Below, one piece after another: positions 33,919-41,771 of a stretch of DNA of 64,000 nucleotides. The notes beneath the pieces are model-generated. The model worked only from the letters and a program-made list of their open reading frames with translations. It was not told where the DNA came from and did not search any database. How positions within the stretch are numbered: position 1 is the first letter of the stretch; every line of letters starts with the position of its first letter. The position numbers and the translations under genes were made by a program. Origin of the DNA: Thermoactinospora rubra (GTDB lineage: Bacteria > Actinomycetota > Actinomycetes > Streptosporangiales > Streptosporangiaceae); contig NZ_MSZZ01000022.1 in the NCBI RefSeq assembly GCF_002093975.1, positions 124,001-188,000 on the forward strand, given 5' to 3'.

Positions 33919-34209
33919 ATGTTCATGAGAAACCCTGGGCGTCAGCCGGACCCGAGCGAGCGCATCGCAGCCGAGGCCGAGTTCGCCGAGGCGGCCCGGC
34001 AGTACTACGAGGGGATCGCCGAGCCGACGCGGAGGTTCCACGAGGCCATCGCCAAGGCGTCCGGCCCGCCGCCGAGCGAACCTGGCATGGACAAGTCCTT
34101 GGTGACCCGCCAGCGCATCTCGGAGATCACCAAGGAGATGGACCCGACCGGCGAAGGGCTGACGGTGTACGCCATCCGCGGGATTGTGGACGCCGTGCGG
34201 ACGCCGTAG
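33919..34209 (+). CDS. Hypothetical 96-residue protein
   Basis: This small, charged, mostly helical protein is not recognised. It begins 13 bases after the zinc-ribbon gene and is probably cotranscribed with it. The middle reads EFAEAARQYYEGIAEPTRRF, suggesting an amphipathic helix. There are no cysteines, signal peptide or membrane segment. A second ATG two codons in (MRNPGRQ) is an equally good start. It ends just before a large hairpin. Confidence 0.6.
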   Translation: MFMRNPGRQPDPSERIAAEAEFAEAARQYYEGIAEPTRRFHEAIAKASGPPPSEPGMDKSLVTRQRISEITKEMDPTGEGLTVYAIRGIVDAVRTP

Positions 34210-34244
34210 ATTAGGCGCGGGAGTTGAGCTGTCATTCACCTCGC

Positions 34245-34283
34245 ATCGAGGCCCTCCGAGCCACCGGCTCGGAGGGCCTCGAT
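34245..34283. terminator. Perfect 18-bp hairpin between convergent accessory genes
   Basis: ATCGAGGCCCTCCGAGCC (34245-34262) is followed by the loop ACC and its exact reverse complement (34266-34283). It lies 35 bases after the stop at 34209. It is the strongest intergenic stem seen in the window and probably terminates in both directions; no T-run follows on the plus strand. Confidence 0.65.
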
Positions 34284-34302
34284 CATATTCGCGGCTGTGG
34301 AA

Positions 34303-34385
34303 GGTGGCCCTGCCCCCGCGCCCTCCGACTCGGAGGCAAGGCCACCACCCGGCCCGCCGCTCCGGGATCGGTGCGACGGGCCGGG
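34303..34385. repeat. Two further inverted repeats ahead of the convergent gene end
   Basis: A nested hairpin at 34303-34346 has the outer arms GGTGGCC/GGCCACC and inner arms CCTCCG/CGGAGG. A second stem, CCCGGCCC/GGGCCGGG, spans 34348-34385. Together with the 34245 hairpin they fill the 180-base gap between the convergent genes ending at 34209 and 34390. No gene is seen in this gap. Confidence 0.5.
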
Positions 34386-34389
34386 CAGC

Positions 34390-35004
34390 TTAAGGAATCG
34401 GCTCCGGCTGCATGCCGGAGAGCTGGACGACGAGCTGGGTGGCCAGCACGAAGGGATGGCGGGCGAACTCGTCGAACCCGACGAACTCGTTGTGCCCCAC
34501 CGGCAGGGCGACGCCGCCGAGGCTGGGCTCGAACACCTCGGCCAGCACGCCCGCCGGCTCGGCCCTCGTGGCGGTGTACACGGTGGCCGACTTGCGCAGC
34601 TGCGGGCACCACCGCAGCGATTCGGGGATGCAGCGGGGACAGGTGGGCGGCGCATTGGTCAGCCCGCCGTCGTCGCCGATCGCGCGGAACGCGGTCTCAG
34701 TGATCACCCACCAGGTCCGCCCCGTCTCCAGGTCACCGGCAGGACGCCCGCAGACCTGACACAGGTGACGCTCCATGCAGCGGCGTTGCCGCCGGGAGTT
34801 CAGCAACCGCCACATCGGCTCGCCGCGCCGGTTGAGCTTTACCCGCGCCCACAGCAGGTCGTTGACGCGGTCATCCGGCAGGGGATCGGGATAGTCCAGC
34901 CGCAGGCCGCCGGAGGCGCGATGCGGGACGAACACCAGGCGGTGCGGAACGGCTTCGCCCGACCAGGCGATCACGTACGGGACGGTCATCGCCGTCGACG
35001 TCAT
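34390..35004 (-). CDS. Hypothetical protein with zinc-ribbon-like cysteines (204 aa)
   Basis: This protein is not recognised as a named family. It opens MTSTAMTVPYVIAWSGE and contains two Cys pairs spaced like a zinc ribbon: CQVCGRP at about residue 82 and CPRC about 40 residues later. The WWVITETAFRAIGDDGGL between them suggests a compact beta-rich fold. The ATG at 35004 overlaps the stop of the 78-residue gene upstream (ATGA), so the two are coupled. Such paired small proteins occur in actinobacterial accessory regions near XRE regulators. No enzyme motif is visible. Confidence 0.62.
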   Translation of the reverse strand: MTSTAMTVPYVIAWSGEAVPHRLVFVPHRASGGLRLDYPDPLPDDRVNDLLWARVKLNRRGEPMWRLLNSRRQRRCMERHLCQVCGRPAGDLETGRTWWVITETAFRAIGDDGGLTNAPPTCPRCIPESLRWCPQLRKSATVYTATRAEPAGVLAEVFEPSLGGVALPVGHNEFVGFDEFARHPFVLATQLVVQLSGMQPEPIP

Positions 35005-35237
35005 CGCGGGTCCCATGCCAGTTTCCAGGCGTGCGCGATCCGCTCGACCGCCGCCTTCGCGTGGAGATCGTCGAGCGTGTCGGCTTCGATCACCGCGCCC
35101 GAGCAGCGGTGACGGCCATACAGCCTGCCCGCATCGTCCACCCACGTCTCAAACTCGGGTACTTCGGGGGCGTACCACGGCATCGACACGGGCCGCATCG
35201 CCTGCTGGGCAGGGGTTTCAGGCTGTCGGGAGGGCAT
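35001..35237 (-). CDS. Hypothetical 78-residue protein
   Basis: This small protein reads PWYAPEVPEFETWVDDAGRL, then YGRHRCSGAVIEADTLDDLHAK near its C-terminal end. It resembles a small alpha/beta domain with one Cys and has no signal peptide. It begins 61 bases after the XRE/DUF5753 regulator on the same strand and overlaps the following gene by 4 bases, so it may belong to the same operon. Function is unknown. Confidence 0.6.
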   Translation of the reverse strand: MPSRQPETPAQQAMRPVSMPWYAPEVPEFETWVDDAGRLYGRHRCSGAVIEADTLDDLHAKAAVERIAHAWKLAWDPR

Positions 35238-35298
35238 GTCTTCGACGCTAGGAGCGGCAATACCAGCGTCTCAAGGAGATTGCTCGCTATTGCTCGAC

Positions 35299-36171
35299 CT
35301 ACGGCCCGGGTTGCTGCTCGTCTTCCGGGAAGAAGGTGGTGGCGAGATCGTCGAGCACCCGGGTCATGAGGGCGCGGGCCTGTTTGCCGTACACGGCGGT
35401 CTTGTGCATAAGGTCGAAGATCTTGCCGTAGAGGGCGATCTCCTCCGGCTGGATGAGCGACAGCTCGGCGGCGAAGGTCTCCACGGTCACCAACTGCTCG
35501 CCGTACAGCCAAAAACCGTGCACGGGCGTCTTGGGCAGCCGCGCGGTCCAGGGGATGACGCCCAACGCCACGTTCGGGAGTGTGGCGCTGGCCACCAGCC
35601 GCTCGATCTGGCCCATCATCACCTCCGGCGGGCACATGAGGTTCCGCAGCGCGCTCTCACACAGGACGAAGTGGAAGCGATGACCGGGCCGGTACAGGAT
35701 CTCCTGCCGCTCCATCCGCGCCTGGACTCCGGCCTCGAGGTCGTCCAGCACGCCGTGGACGGCGATGGCCTGGGCGAACAGATGACGGGCGTACTCGCGG
35801 GTCTGGAGCAGCCCCGGCACGGTGGCGGGCTCGAAGACACGCAGCAGTTCGGTTTCGGCCTCGATGGCGGCAATCTGGCGTTGCCGGTCCCGCGTTCCGG
35901 CGCGAAGCTGCCGATGCCAGGCGGCGTAGGCGAGTTCGAGGCTGCGCAGCTGAGCCAAGAGCGAGGGAAGCTGGTCGGCGGCGTCGCAGGCGCGCGCCCA
36001 CTGCTGAAGATCGGCCTCAGTGGGGGTCTGCTTGCCCAGCTCGATCTTGGAGATTTTGGTGGCGATCCAGCCGAGACGCTGCGCGAGCTGCTTGCCGTTC
36101 AGTCCAGCGTCTTTGCGCAGCTCGCGCAGTCGTGCACCGAGCGCTTCACGCGCTTGGCGGATGTTCGCCAA
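35299..36171 (-). CDS. XRE-family regulator with DUF5753 domain
   Basis: This 290-residue protein has an N-terminal XRE helix-turn-helix (about residues 8-65; RLRELRKDAGLNGKQLAQRL and then ISKIELGKQTP) and the DUF5753 C-terminal domain (about 100-280; EPATVPGLLQTREYAR, CESALRN, LGVIPW). It starts with TTG within the 3' end of the DUF6879-type gene (26-base overlap). Proteins of this type in Streptomyces work with small partner proteins in development or as atypical antitoxin-like regulators. The partner here would be the upstream small gene or the DUF6879-type product. Confidence 0.85.
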   Translation of the reverse strand: MANIRQAREALGARLRELRKDAGLNGKQLAQRLGWIATKISKIELGKQTPTEADLQQWARACDAADQLPSLLAQLRSLELAYAAWHRQLRAGTRDRQRQIAAIEAETELLRVFEPATVPGLLQTREYARHLFAQAIAVHGVLDDLEAGVQARMERQEILYRPGHRFHFVLCESALRNLMCPPEVMMGQIERLVASATLPNVALGVIPWTARLPKTPVHGFWLYGEQLVTVETFAAELSLIQPEEIALYGKIFDLMHKTAVYGKQARALMTRVLDDLATTFFPEDEQQPGP

Positions 36172-36715
36172 GGCCAGCCCACTTCTTGACGTACACCGGA
36201 TAGGGGACCGCGTGCTGCCAGGCCAGCTGCTGCCCGGACCGGTAGCGTGCCAGGGTGGCCGGCTCGTCGGTCAGCTCCATGCCGGTCAGCACGTCATCGT
36301 CGTCGAACCGCAGCACCACGGCCACGGCCCCATCGAACAGCCAGTAGTCCTCGCCCGGCAAGTCCAGCGTGGCCGCCTGCTCACGGGGCAGATACCGGAT
36401 GTCCTCGCCGGCCTCGGCGTTGCCGGCGTTGAGGGTGAGTTCGAACTGGATGTAGCGCGAGGGCGGCTCGCTGACCACGCGGACACGCTCGACCTGCCGC
36501 CCGGACGTGGTGGCGTCCTTCATCAGCTGCATCCAGACGGCGCGCTGAACGCGGTTGAGCTCCTCCAGCCGCGCCCAGTCTGCGGCGAGGAAGGCTTCCC
36601 AGCGCTCCCGCTCGGCCGCCACGTTGTAGCGGTCCCGCAGCTCCAGCCGGAACGCACCCCGCCGCATGGTGCGGAACAGGTCGAGAAACTCCTCATTGTG
36701 AACCGGACGCCTCAC
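36146..36715 (-). CDS. DUF6879-type protein
   Basis: This 189-residue protein resembles the actinobacterial DUF6879 family. The start reads EEFLDLFRTMRRGAFRLELRDRY, the middle RVRVVSEPPSRYIQFEL, and the end has EDIRYLPR followed by DYWLFDGAVAVVLRFDDDD. The GTG overlaps the stop of the 68-residue gene upstream (GTGA), and its end overlaps the XRE gene by 26 bases. DUF6879 genes commonly neighbour XRE/DUF5753 regulators. No biochemical role is established, and the acidic DDDD loop and aromatic content are all that can be noted. Confidence 0.72.
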   Translation of the reverse strand: MRRPVHNEEFLDLFRTMRRGAFRLELRDRYNVAAERERWEAFLAADWARLEELNRVQRAVWMQLMKDATTSGRQVERVRVVSEPPSRYIQFELTLNAGNAEAGEDIRYLPREQAATLDLPGEDYWLFDGAVAVVLRFDDDDVLTGMELTDEPATLARYRSGQQLAWQHAVPYPVYVKKWAGLGEHPPSA

Positions 36716-36918
36716 GATGCTTCTCGCCAAAGCTCCAGAACGTCTGGCGGTACCTCTACGATCGTCTCGTCCGGGGCGAGGTCTCGCACATCGGCGAGCG
36801 CGTCGGGGTCGGTGACGATCTTTCCTTGGACGACGACGGTGCCGCGGTCGGTCCGGTAGAGGGCGGGGCAACTTCCCTCGTTGCTGGTGTTGGTCTTGCC
36901 CAGGTAGGTCAAGCGCAT
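36712..36918 (-). CDS. Small protein heading the DUF6879-XRE operon (68 aa)
   Basis: This 68-residue protein reads MRLTYLGKTNTSNEGSCPAL, then TVVVQGKIV and ends ETIVEVPPDVLELWREAS. The ATG at 36918 has AGGAG upstream and is preferred over the longer frame. Small proteins of this look are regularly encoded directly before DUF6879/XRE pairs in actinomycetes, as I recall, and may be the dedicated partner of the regulator, comparable in position to DUF397 proteins. It overlaps the next gene by 4 bases. Confidence 0.7.
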   Translation of the reverse strand: MRLTYLGKTNTSNEGSCPALYRTDRGTVVVQGKIVTDPDALADVRDLAPDETIVEVPPDVLELWREAS

Positions 36919-36970
36919 GCTCACTCCTGAGGGATTGCTCGCGATTGCTCGCTGCCGCCTCAATGCTTCC

Positions 36971-37159
36971 TCAGCAGGCCGGGCGCGTCAATGGAAACAG
37001 CCGAACTTGCTGGGTCGCGCGGCCGACCAGCGCCTTGGCCAGATCCTCCGAGAGCTCCGCCTCTCGCGCGGTTAGACCCTGGAGGACGTCGCCGATGGCG
37101 TGGACGACCTCGGCGCGTGTGCCTGAACGTGTCGCCCGGACGGCGGCGGGCGGGCGCGC
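36971..37159 (-). pseudogene. Coding-like remnant without a start codon
   Basis: Between the UvrA-like stop and the 68-aa gene, the minus strand stays open in the UvrA frame for about 62 codons. It reads TRAEVVHAIGDVLQGLTARE and AELSEDLAKALVGRATQQVR before TGA at 36973-36971. The composition looks protein-like, but there is no ATG or GTG start in the frame after the UvrA stop. It may be the tail of a gene truncated when the UvrA-like gene and the accessory patch were joined. The family is not recognised. Confidence 0.35.
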
Positions 37160-39388
37160 TCAGCGGGCGTGTACGGCGTCCGCGGTGGCCGTGCCGCACA
37201 ACCCGGCCACCGGACCCTGGTAGAGCACCTGCCCGCCGTGCCTGCCCGGCCCGGGGCCGAGGTCGATGACCCAGTCCGCATGCCGTATCACGTCGACGTT
37301 GTGCTCGATGACCACGACCGTGTGGCCCCGGTCGACGAGCTGGTCGAGGATGCCGAGCAGGGTGGCGATGTCGCGCAGGTGCAGGCCGGTCGTGGGCTCG
37401 TCGAGCACGTAGAGGGTGGGTTCTGCGGCGTCGCGCAGTTCCTTGGCGATCTTGACGCGCTGGCTCTCGCCGCCCGACAGCGTCGTCAGCGGCTGGCCGA
37501 GGCGCAGGTAGCCGAGCCCGACCTGGTCGAGGTGGTGCAGCGCCTGCTTGATCGCCCGGTCGGGCAGCGCGTCGATGGCGTCGGCGATCGTCAGCTCGTC
37601 GACGTCGGCGATCGACAGCCCGTTGACGGTGTGCTCGAGCACCTCGGGCGTGAAGCGGCGGCCCTGGCAGGTCTCGCAGACGGTCTCCTGGCCGTCCATG
37701 AACGCCAGGTCGGTGTAGATGACGCCCAAGCCCTTGCAGTCGGGGCAGGCGCCTTCGGAGTTCGCGCTGAAGAAGGCGGCGGGCAGCCCGCTCCGCCTGG
37801 CGAACAGGCGGCGGATCGGGATGGCGATGCCCGTGTAGGTGATGGGCGTGGAGCGGCGGTTCGCGCCGACCGGACGCTGATCGATCACGATCGCGCCCCG
37901 CTGGGCGACCAGCTCGGCCGCCAGGCTCGACTTGCCCGAGCCGGCGACGCCGGTCAGGACCGTCAGCACGCCGGCGGGGAAGCCGACGGTCAGGTTCTTG
38001 AGGTTGTTGCTGGTCGCGCCGGTCACGGTGATCGTGCCCTTGGGAGTGCGCGGGTCGGTGTTGATCGGCGTCTGGGCGGCCAGGGCGGCGGCGGTGGCCG
38101 TACCGGCCTGCTTGAGACCGTCGAAGGCGCCCTGGAACACCAGCTCGCCGCCGCCCGCCCCGGCGTCGGGCCCGATCTCGACGATCTGGTCGGCCACCGC
38201 CATCACCGCGGGGTCGTGCTCGACGACCAGCACGGTGTTGCCCTGGTCGCGGAGCCGCCGGAGCAGGGTGATCATGGAGGCGACGTCGTGGGGGTGCAGG
38301 CCCACGGTCGGCTCGTCGAAGACGTACAGCATCTCGATGAGGCTGCTGCCGAGGTGCTTGACCGTCTTGATCCGCTGGGACTCGCCGCCGGACAGCGTCG
38401 CCGTACCCCGGCCGAGGTGGAGGTAGCCGAGCCCGATGGTGATCATGGCGCCGAGCCGGTCGAGCAGGGCCTGCTTGACCGGCGCGACCGCCGGTTCCGT
38501 CACGCGCCCGACCAGCTCGGCCAGCTCGGTGATCTCCATGCGGGCCAGCTCGCCGATCGTGTGGCCGAGGACCGTGGCGGTACGGCCGGCCTCGTTGAGC
38601 CGGTCGCCGTGACACTCCGGGCAGGTCTCCGAGCGGGTGAACCGGGCGATCGTCTCCTGCTTGCGCTCGGAGAGGTTGTCGGAGGTGTGCAGGTAGATGC
38701 GCTCGAAGCGCTGCACGATGCCCTCGTAGTCCTTGGGCGGCCGGGTGCCCAGGCGGGCGGCGTGCTCTCCGCCGTACAGCAGGGCCTGCCGCTCCTCTTC
38801 GGTCCAGTCGCGGAGCGGGGTGTCGGGGTCGAAGCTGCCGATGTCGGCGTACAGGCTGTACCAGTACCCGCCGTTGCCGAAGCCGGGCAGCAGGATCGCC
38901 CCCTCGGCCAGCGACCTGTCCAGGTCGAGGAACCGGTCGACGGCGCTCACCACCACCTCGCCCAGCCCTGAGCAGGTCGGGCACATGCCGGCCGGGTCGT
39001 TGAAGGAGAAGTGGTTGGACTCGCCCACGTGCGGCGTGCTGATCCGGGAGAACAGCAGCCGCAGGTAGGTCCAGGCGTCGGTGATGGTGCCGACCGTCGA
39101 TCGGGCGTTGCCGCCGAGCCTGCGCTGGTCGATCACGATCACGGGCGACAGCCCCTTGATGTCGTCCACGTCCGGGCGGGTCCACTTGGGCAGCCGGTTG
39201 CGGGTGAAGGGCGGGAAGGTCTCGTTGAGCTGGTGGCCGGCTTCGGCCGCGATCGTGTCGAAGACGAGCGACGACTTGCCCGAGCCCGAGACGCCGGCGA
39301 ACACGACCAGCCGGCCGCGCGGGATGTCCACGTCGAGGGACTTCAGGTTGTTGGTCCGGGCACCCCGGATGCGGATGGTTCGCCTCAT
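37160..39388 (-). CDS. Short UvrA-like ABC ATPase (DrrC/UvrA2 type)
   Basis: This 742-residue protein has two ABC modules as in UvrA. Walker A motifs are GVSGSGKSS (about residue 32) and GVAGSGKSS, signatures are LSGGESQRIK and LSGGESQRVK, and zinc-module cysteines appear as CPTCSG, CPECHG, CPDCKG and CETCQG. Canonical UvrA is about 950 residues; the shortening removes most of the UvrB-binding region, as in DrrC, which protects producers from DNA-intercalating drugs. The ATG at 39388 begins the family start. It diverges from a WYL regulator across 63 bases. Drug self-defence is the likely role, and no drug biosynthesis genes are nearby. Confidence 0.85.
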   Translation of the reverse strand: MRRTIRIRGARTNNLKSLDVDIPRGRLVVFAGVSGSGKSSLVFDTIAAEAGHQLNETFPPFTRNRLPKWTRPDVDDIKGLSPVIVIDQRRLGGNARSTVGTITDAWTYLRLLFSRISTPHVGESNHFSFNDPAGMCPTCSGLGEVVVSAVDRFLDLDRSLAEGAILLPGFGNGGYWYSLYADIGSFDPDTPLRDWTEEERQALLYGGEHAARLGTRPPKDYEGIVQRFERIYLHTSDNLSERKQETIARFTRSETCPECHGDRLNEAGRTATVLGHTIGELARMEITELAELVGRVTEPAVAPVKQALLDRLGAMITIGLGYLHLGRGTATLSGGESQRIKTVKHLGSSLIEMLYVFDEPTVGLHPHDVASMITLLRRLRDQGNTVLVVEHDPAVMAVADQIVEIGPDAGAGGGELVFQGAFDGLKQAGTATAAALAAQTPINTDPRTPKGTITVTGATSNNLKNLTVGFPAGVLTVLTGVAGSGKSSLAAELVAQRGAIVIDQRPVGANRRSTPITYTGIAIPIRRLFARRSGLPAAFFSANSEGACPDCKGLGVIYTDLAFMDGQETVCETCQGRRFTPEVLEHTVNGLSIADVDELTIADAIDALPDRAIKQALHHLDQVGLGYLRLGQPLTTLSGGESQRVKIAKELRDAAEPTLYVLDEPTTGLHLRDIATLLGILDQLVDRGHTVVVIEHNVDVIRHADWVIDLGPGPGRHGGQVLYQGPVAGLCGTATADAVHAR

Positions 39389-39409
39389 GGGTGCGAGGCT
39401 AGGCAGAGA

Positions 39410-39419
39410 TGTGGCCACA
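39410..39419. promoter_or_regulatory. Candidate operator between UvrA-like and WYL genes
   Basis: The perfect palindrome TGTGGCCACA sits 22 bases before the UvrA-like ATG and is followed at once by a partial copy, ATGTGACCGCA. It lies in the only 63 bases between the two divergent genes, so it is the natural site for the WYL regulator. This is inferred from position. Confidence 0.45.
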
Positions 39420-39451
39420 ATGTGACCGCAATGGGCGGGAGGTTGAGCGGC

Positions 39452-40405
39452 ATGGCGGACGTCACCCAGCGGATCCTCGCCCTGTTGACGACCCTCCAGT
39501 CGGGGCGGGCCTTCAGCAGCGCCGAGCTCGCGGCGCGGCTCGAGGTCAGCCCGCGCACGCTGCGCCGCGACATCGACCGCCTGCGCGGCTACGGCTACCC
39601 GGTGCAGGCCCAGCCCGGTCCCGGCGGCCACTACCGCCTGACGGCCGGCAACGCCATGCCGCCGCTGGTCCTGGACGACGACGAGGCCGTCGCCACCCTG
39701 CTCGGCCTGGCCACCCTGGCGGCGACGGGCAGCGCCACCGGAGGCAGCGTGGGCGAGGCCGCGACCCGCGCCTATGGCAAGGTCGACCAGCTCCTGCCCC
39801 GGCGCCTGCGCCACCGCGCCGCCCAGCTGCGCGCCAGCCTGGAGACCAGCACGACCGTCGCTCCCGCCGCCGGCGCCGAGGACCTCGCCACGCTGGCCGA
39901 GGCGATCCAGCGGCGGCTCGTCGTCGCCTTCGACTACCGGGGCAAGGACGGCGAAGCGGCCCGCCGCCGCGTCGAGCCGTACCGGCAGATCCACCACCTG
40001 CAACGGTGGTACCTGCTGGGGTGGGACGCCGAGAAGGACGACTGGCGGGTGTTCCGCACCGACCGGCTCACCGGGCTGGAGGTGCTGACCGGCACCTTCG
40101 CGCCCCGGCCGCTTCCGGCGGAGTCGGGGGTGGAGTACCTGCGGCAGGGCATCGGCAGGGACCGGCGGCGGGTGGTGCTGACCGTGGACGCGCCGGCGAC
40201 GGCGGTGGCCGACGCCTTCAGGTACCAGGACGTGGAGGTCGCGTCCATGGAGGGTGGGCGGACACGGGTCGTCCTCATGCTGGACACCTGGCAGTGGCTG
40301 CTCGGGGGCCTGGCGTTCCTCGGCGCGGACTTCCAGATCGAGGAGCCGGAGGAGTTCCGGGAGGCGTGCCGCGCGTTCGGCGCCCGGCTGCTCGGCAGGC
40401 GGTGA
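39452..40405 (+). CDS. HTH-WYL domain transcriptional regulator
   Basis: This 317-residue regulator has an N-terminal HTH_11 domain (ILALLTTLQSGRAFSSAELA then LEVSPRTLRRDIDRLRGYGY) and a WYL domain centred on HHLQRWYLLGWDAEKDDWRV near residue 190. A C-terminal WCX-like extension follows. WYL domains sense ligands, often DNA-damage-related nucleic acid. The ATG at 39452 has GGGAGG upstream; an ATG at 39431 is less well placed. It is divergent from the UvrA-like gene, suggesting damage- or drug-responsive control of that protein. Confidence 0.87.
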   Translation: MADVTQRILALLTTLQSGRAFSSAELAARLEVSPRTLRRDIDRLRGYGYPVQAQPGPGGHYRLTAGNAMPPLVLDDDEAVATLLGLATLAATGSATGGSVGEAATRAYGKVDQLLPRRLRHRAAQLRASLETSTTVAPAAGAEDLATLAEAIQRRLVVAFDYRGKDGEAARRRVEPYRQIHHLQRWYLLGWDAEKDDWRVFRTDRLTGLEVLTGTFAPRPLPAESGVEYLRQGIGRDRRRVVLTVDAPATAVADAFRYQDVEVASMEGGRTRVVLMLDTWQWLLGGLAFLGADFQIEEPEEFREACRAFGARLLGRR

Positions 40406-40413
40406 GCCGGCTT

Positions 40414-40998
40414 CTACGCGGGCGTCCCGTACGCCGCCCGGATCCTGACCACGTGCTCCACCAGCGTGATCAGCGTCTGCTTGACGGCTTCCCTGTGCCT
40501 GGCGTCGGTCCGCACGATCGGCACGTGCGGCGACAGCGCCAGCGCCTCCCGCACCTCGTCCTCCCCGTGCAGGAACTGCCCGTCCCACCCGTTGATGGCG
40601 ATGACGAAGGGCAGCTTGGCCTCTTCGAAGTAGTCGATCGCCGGGAAGCTGTCCGCGAGCCGTCGCGTGTCGACCAGCACCACGGCGCCGATCGCGCCGC
40701 GGACGAGGTCGTCCCACATGAACCAGAACCGGTGCTGTCCCGGCGTGCCGAACAGGTAGAGGATGAGGTCCCGGTCCAGCGACAACCGGCCGAAGTCCAT
40801 GGCCACGGTCGTGGTCTGCTTGTTCGGGGTCATGCCGAGGTCGTCGATGCCCACGGAGGCATCGGTCATGACCGCTTCCGTGGTCAGCGGAAGGATCTCG
40901 GACACGGCGCCCACGAACGTCGTCTTACCGACGCCGAAGCCGCCCGCGACGACGATTTTCGTCGACGTCAGGCCGGGGCTAGAGCCTGCGAAGTCCAC
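40414..40998 (-). CDS. cvnD: Conservon C: CvnD Ras-like GTPase
   Basis: This 194-residue GTPase begins with the GTG of VDFAGSSPG inside the cvnC 3' end. G1 is GGFGVGKTT, the G3 region is FGTPGQHRFWF, and the G4 position is NGWDGQ. It differs from the A and B copies after G1 (DDLGMTPNKQTT) and in the C-terminal helix (EHVVRIRAAYGTPA). The last gene of its operon, it ends 9 bases from the convergent WYL stop. Confidence 0.92.
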   Translation of the reverse strand: MDFAGSSPGLTSTKIVVAGGFGVGKTTFVGAVSEILPLTTEAVMTDASVGIDDLGMTPNKQTTTVAMDFGRLSLDRDLILYLFGTPGQHRFWFMWDDLVRGAIGAVVLVDTRRLADSFPAIDYFEEAKLPFVIAINGWDGQFLHGEDEVREALALSPHVPIVRTDARHREAVKQTLITLVEHVVRIRAAYGTPA

Positions 40999-41347
40999 TG
41001 AGCACCCTTTCGAGCATGTTGAGGTCTGGCTGTCCCTGCTTGAGCTGTGGCTGGTGCAGGCGGACGAGTCCTTCGTCGGACATGTCCGCCACCAGCACGC
41101 GGGCAACCCCGAGCGGGACCCGCAGCAGGGCCGAGATCTCCGCCACTGAGCGGAACGTACGGCACAACTGCATGATCGCCTCCTGCTCGGGGGTGAGCAG
41201 GGCGAGCTCGTCGTCCGGGATCGACATCGAGGAGACCAGGGTCTCCATGGCCAGGTGGTAGCGAGGCTCCGACCGGCCGCCCGTCACCGCGTACGGACGG
41301 AACAGAGGCTCGTCGTCCCCCGCCCCATCGGTGCCGTACACCATCAC
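40979..41347 (-). CDS. cvnC: Conservon C: CvnC (DUF742)
   Basis: This is a DUF742 protein of about 122 residues with RPYAVTGGRSEPRYHLAMET, the core LLRVPLGVARVLVADMSDEG and the C-terminal ERVLSGLRRL overlapping cvnD. It begins at GTG 41347 or ATG 41344, one to four bases after the cvnB stop. It is the shortest of the three complete CvnC copies because its variable N-terminus is only about 15 residues. Confidence 0.9.
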   Translation of the reverse strand: MMVYGTDGAGDDEPLFRPYAVTGGRSEPRYHLAMETLVSSMSIPDDELALLTPEQEAIMQLCRTFRSVAEISALLRVPLGVARVLVADMSDEGLVRLHQPQLKQGQPDLNMLERVLSGLRRL

Positions 41348-41348
41348 A

Positions 41349-41771
41349 TCACCGTGTCCTGGCTGCCTGGAGCTCAGCGCGGAGCGCCGGGGTCAGCGCC
41401 TGCCCGGCGCGGTCGACCAGCAGCGTCATCTGGTACGCCACCAGTCCCATGTCGCAGTCGGGAGCGGCCAGCACGGTCAGCACCGAACCGTCGCTGATGG
41501 CCATGACGAGCAGCAGGCCGCGCTGCATCTCGACGACGGTCTGCGTGACCGCGCCGCCCTCGAAGACGCGGGAGGCGCCGACGGTCAGGCTGAGCAGTCC
41601 GGCCGAGACGGCGGCGAGCTGGTCGGCACGGTCGGGCGGGAATCCCTCGGAGGAGGCGAGGCAGAGGCCGTCCGCCGATACCACGACGGCGTGCGCCACA
41701 CCCGGGGTGTTGCGCACGAAGTCGGTGATCAGCCAGTCGAACCGGTGAGCCTCATGGCTGAGGGTCGTCAC
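41349..41771 (-). CDS. cvnB: Conservon C: CvnB roadblock/LC7 protein
   Basis: This 140-residue roadblock/LC7 protein carries DWLITDFVRNTPGVAHAVVV and DGLCLASSEGFPPDRADQL. A well-placed AAGGAGGA lies just before the GTG start. Unlike the A and B loci, it does not touch cvnA: a 28-codon reading frame lies between them and its TGA overlaps this GTG. The Cys in DGLCLAS is not found in the other two copies. Confidence 0.9.
   Translation of the reverse strand: MTTLSHEAHRFDWLITDFVRNTPGVAHAVVVSADGLCLASSEGFPPDRADQLAAVSAGLLSLTVGASRVFEGGAVTQTVVEMQRGLLLVMAISDGSVLTVLAAPDCDMGLVAYQMTLLVDRAGQALTPALRAELQAARTR

Noticed and set aside
32985..37159. Integrative element with attachment sites
   Set aside because: Despite accessory-type content, no integrase, excisionase, replication gene, tRNA gene or convincing direct-repeat ends were seen.
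36960..39185. 741-codon minus-strand frame overlapping the UvrA-like gene
   Set aside because: It is the out-of-frame shadow of the UvrA-like coding sequence, rich in Arg/Pro/Gly and without motifs.
3559..40405. A natural-product cluster linking the methyltransferase, glycosyltransferase, exporters and UvrA-like protein
   Set aside because: No polyketide synthase, peptide synthetase, terpene or RiPP genes are present, and the candidates are spread over 37 kb with separate regulators and housekeeping operons between them.
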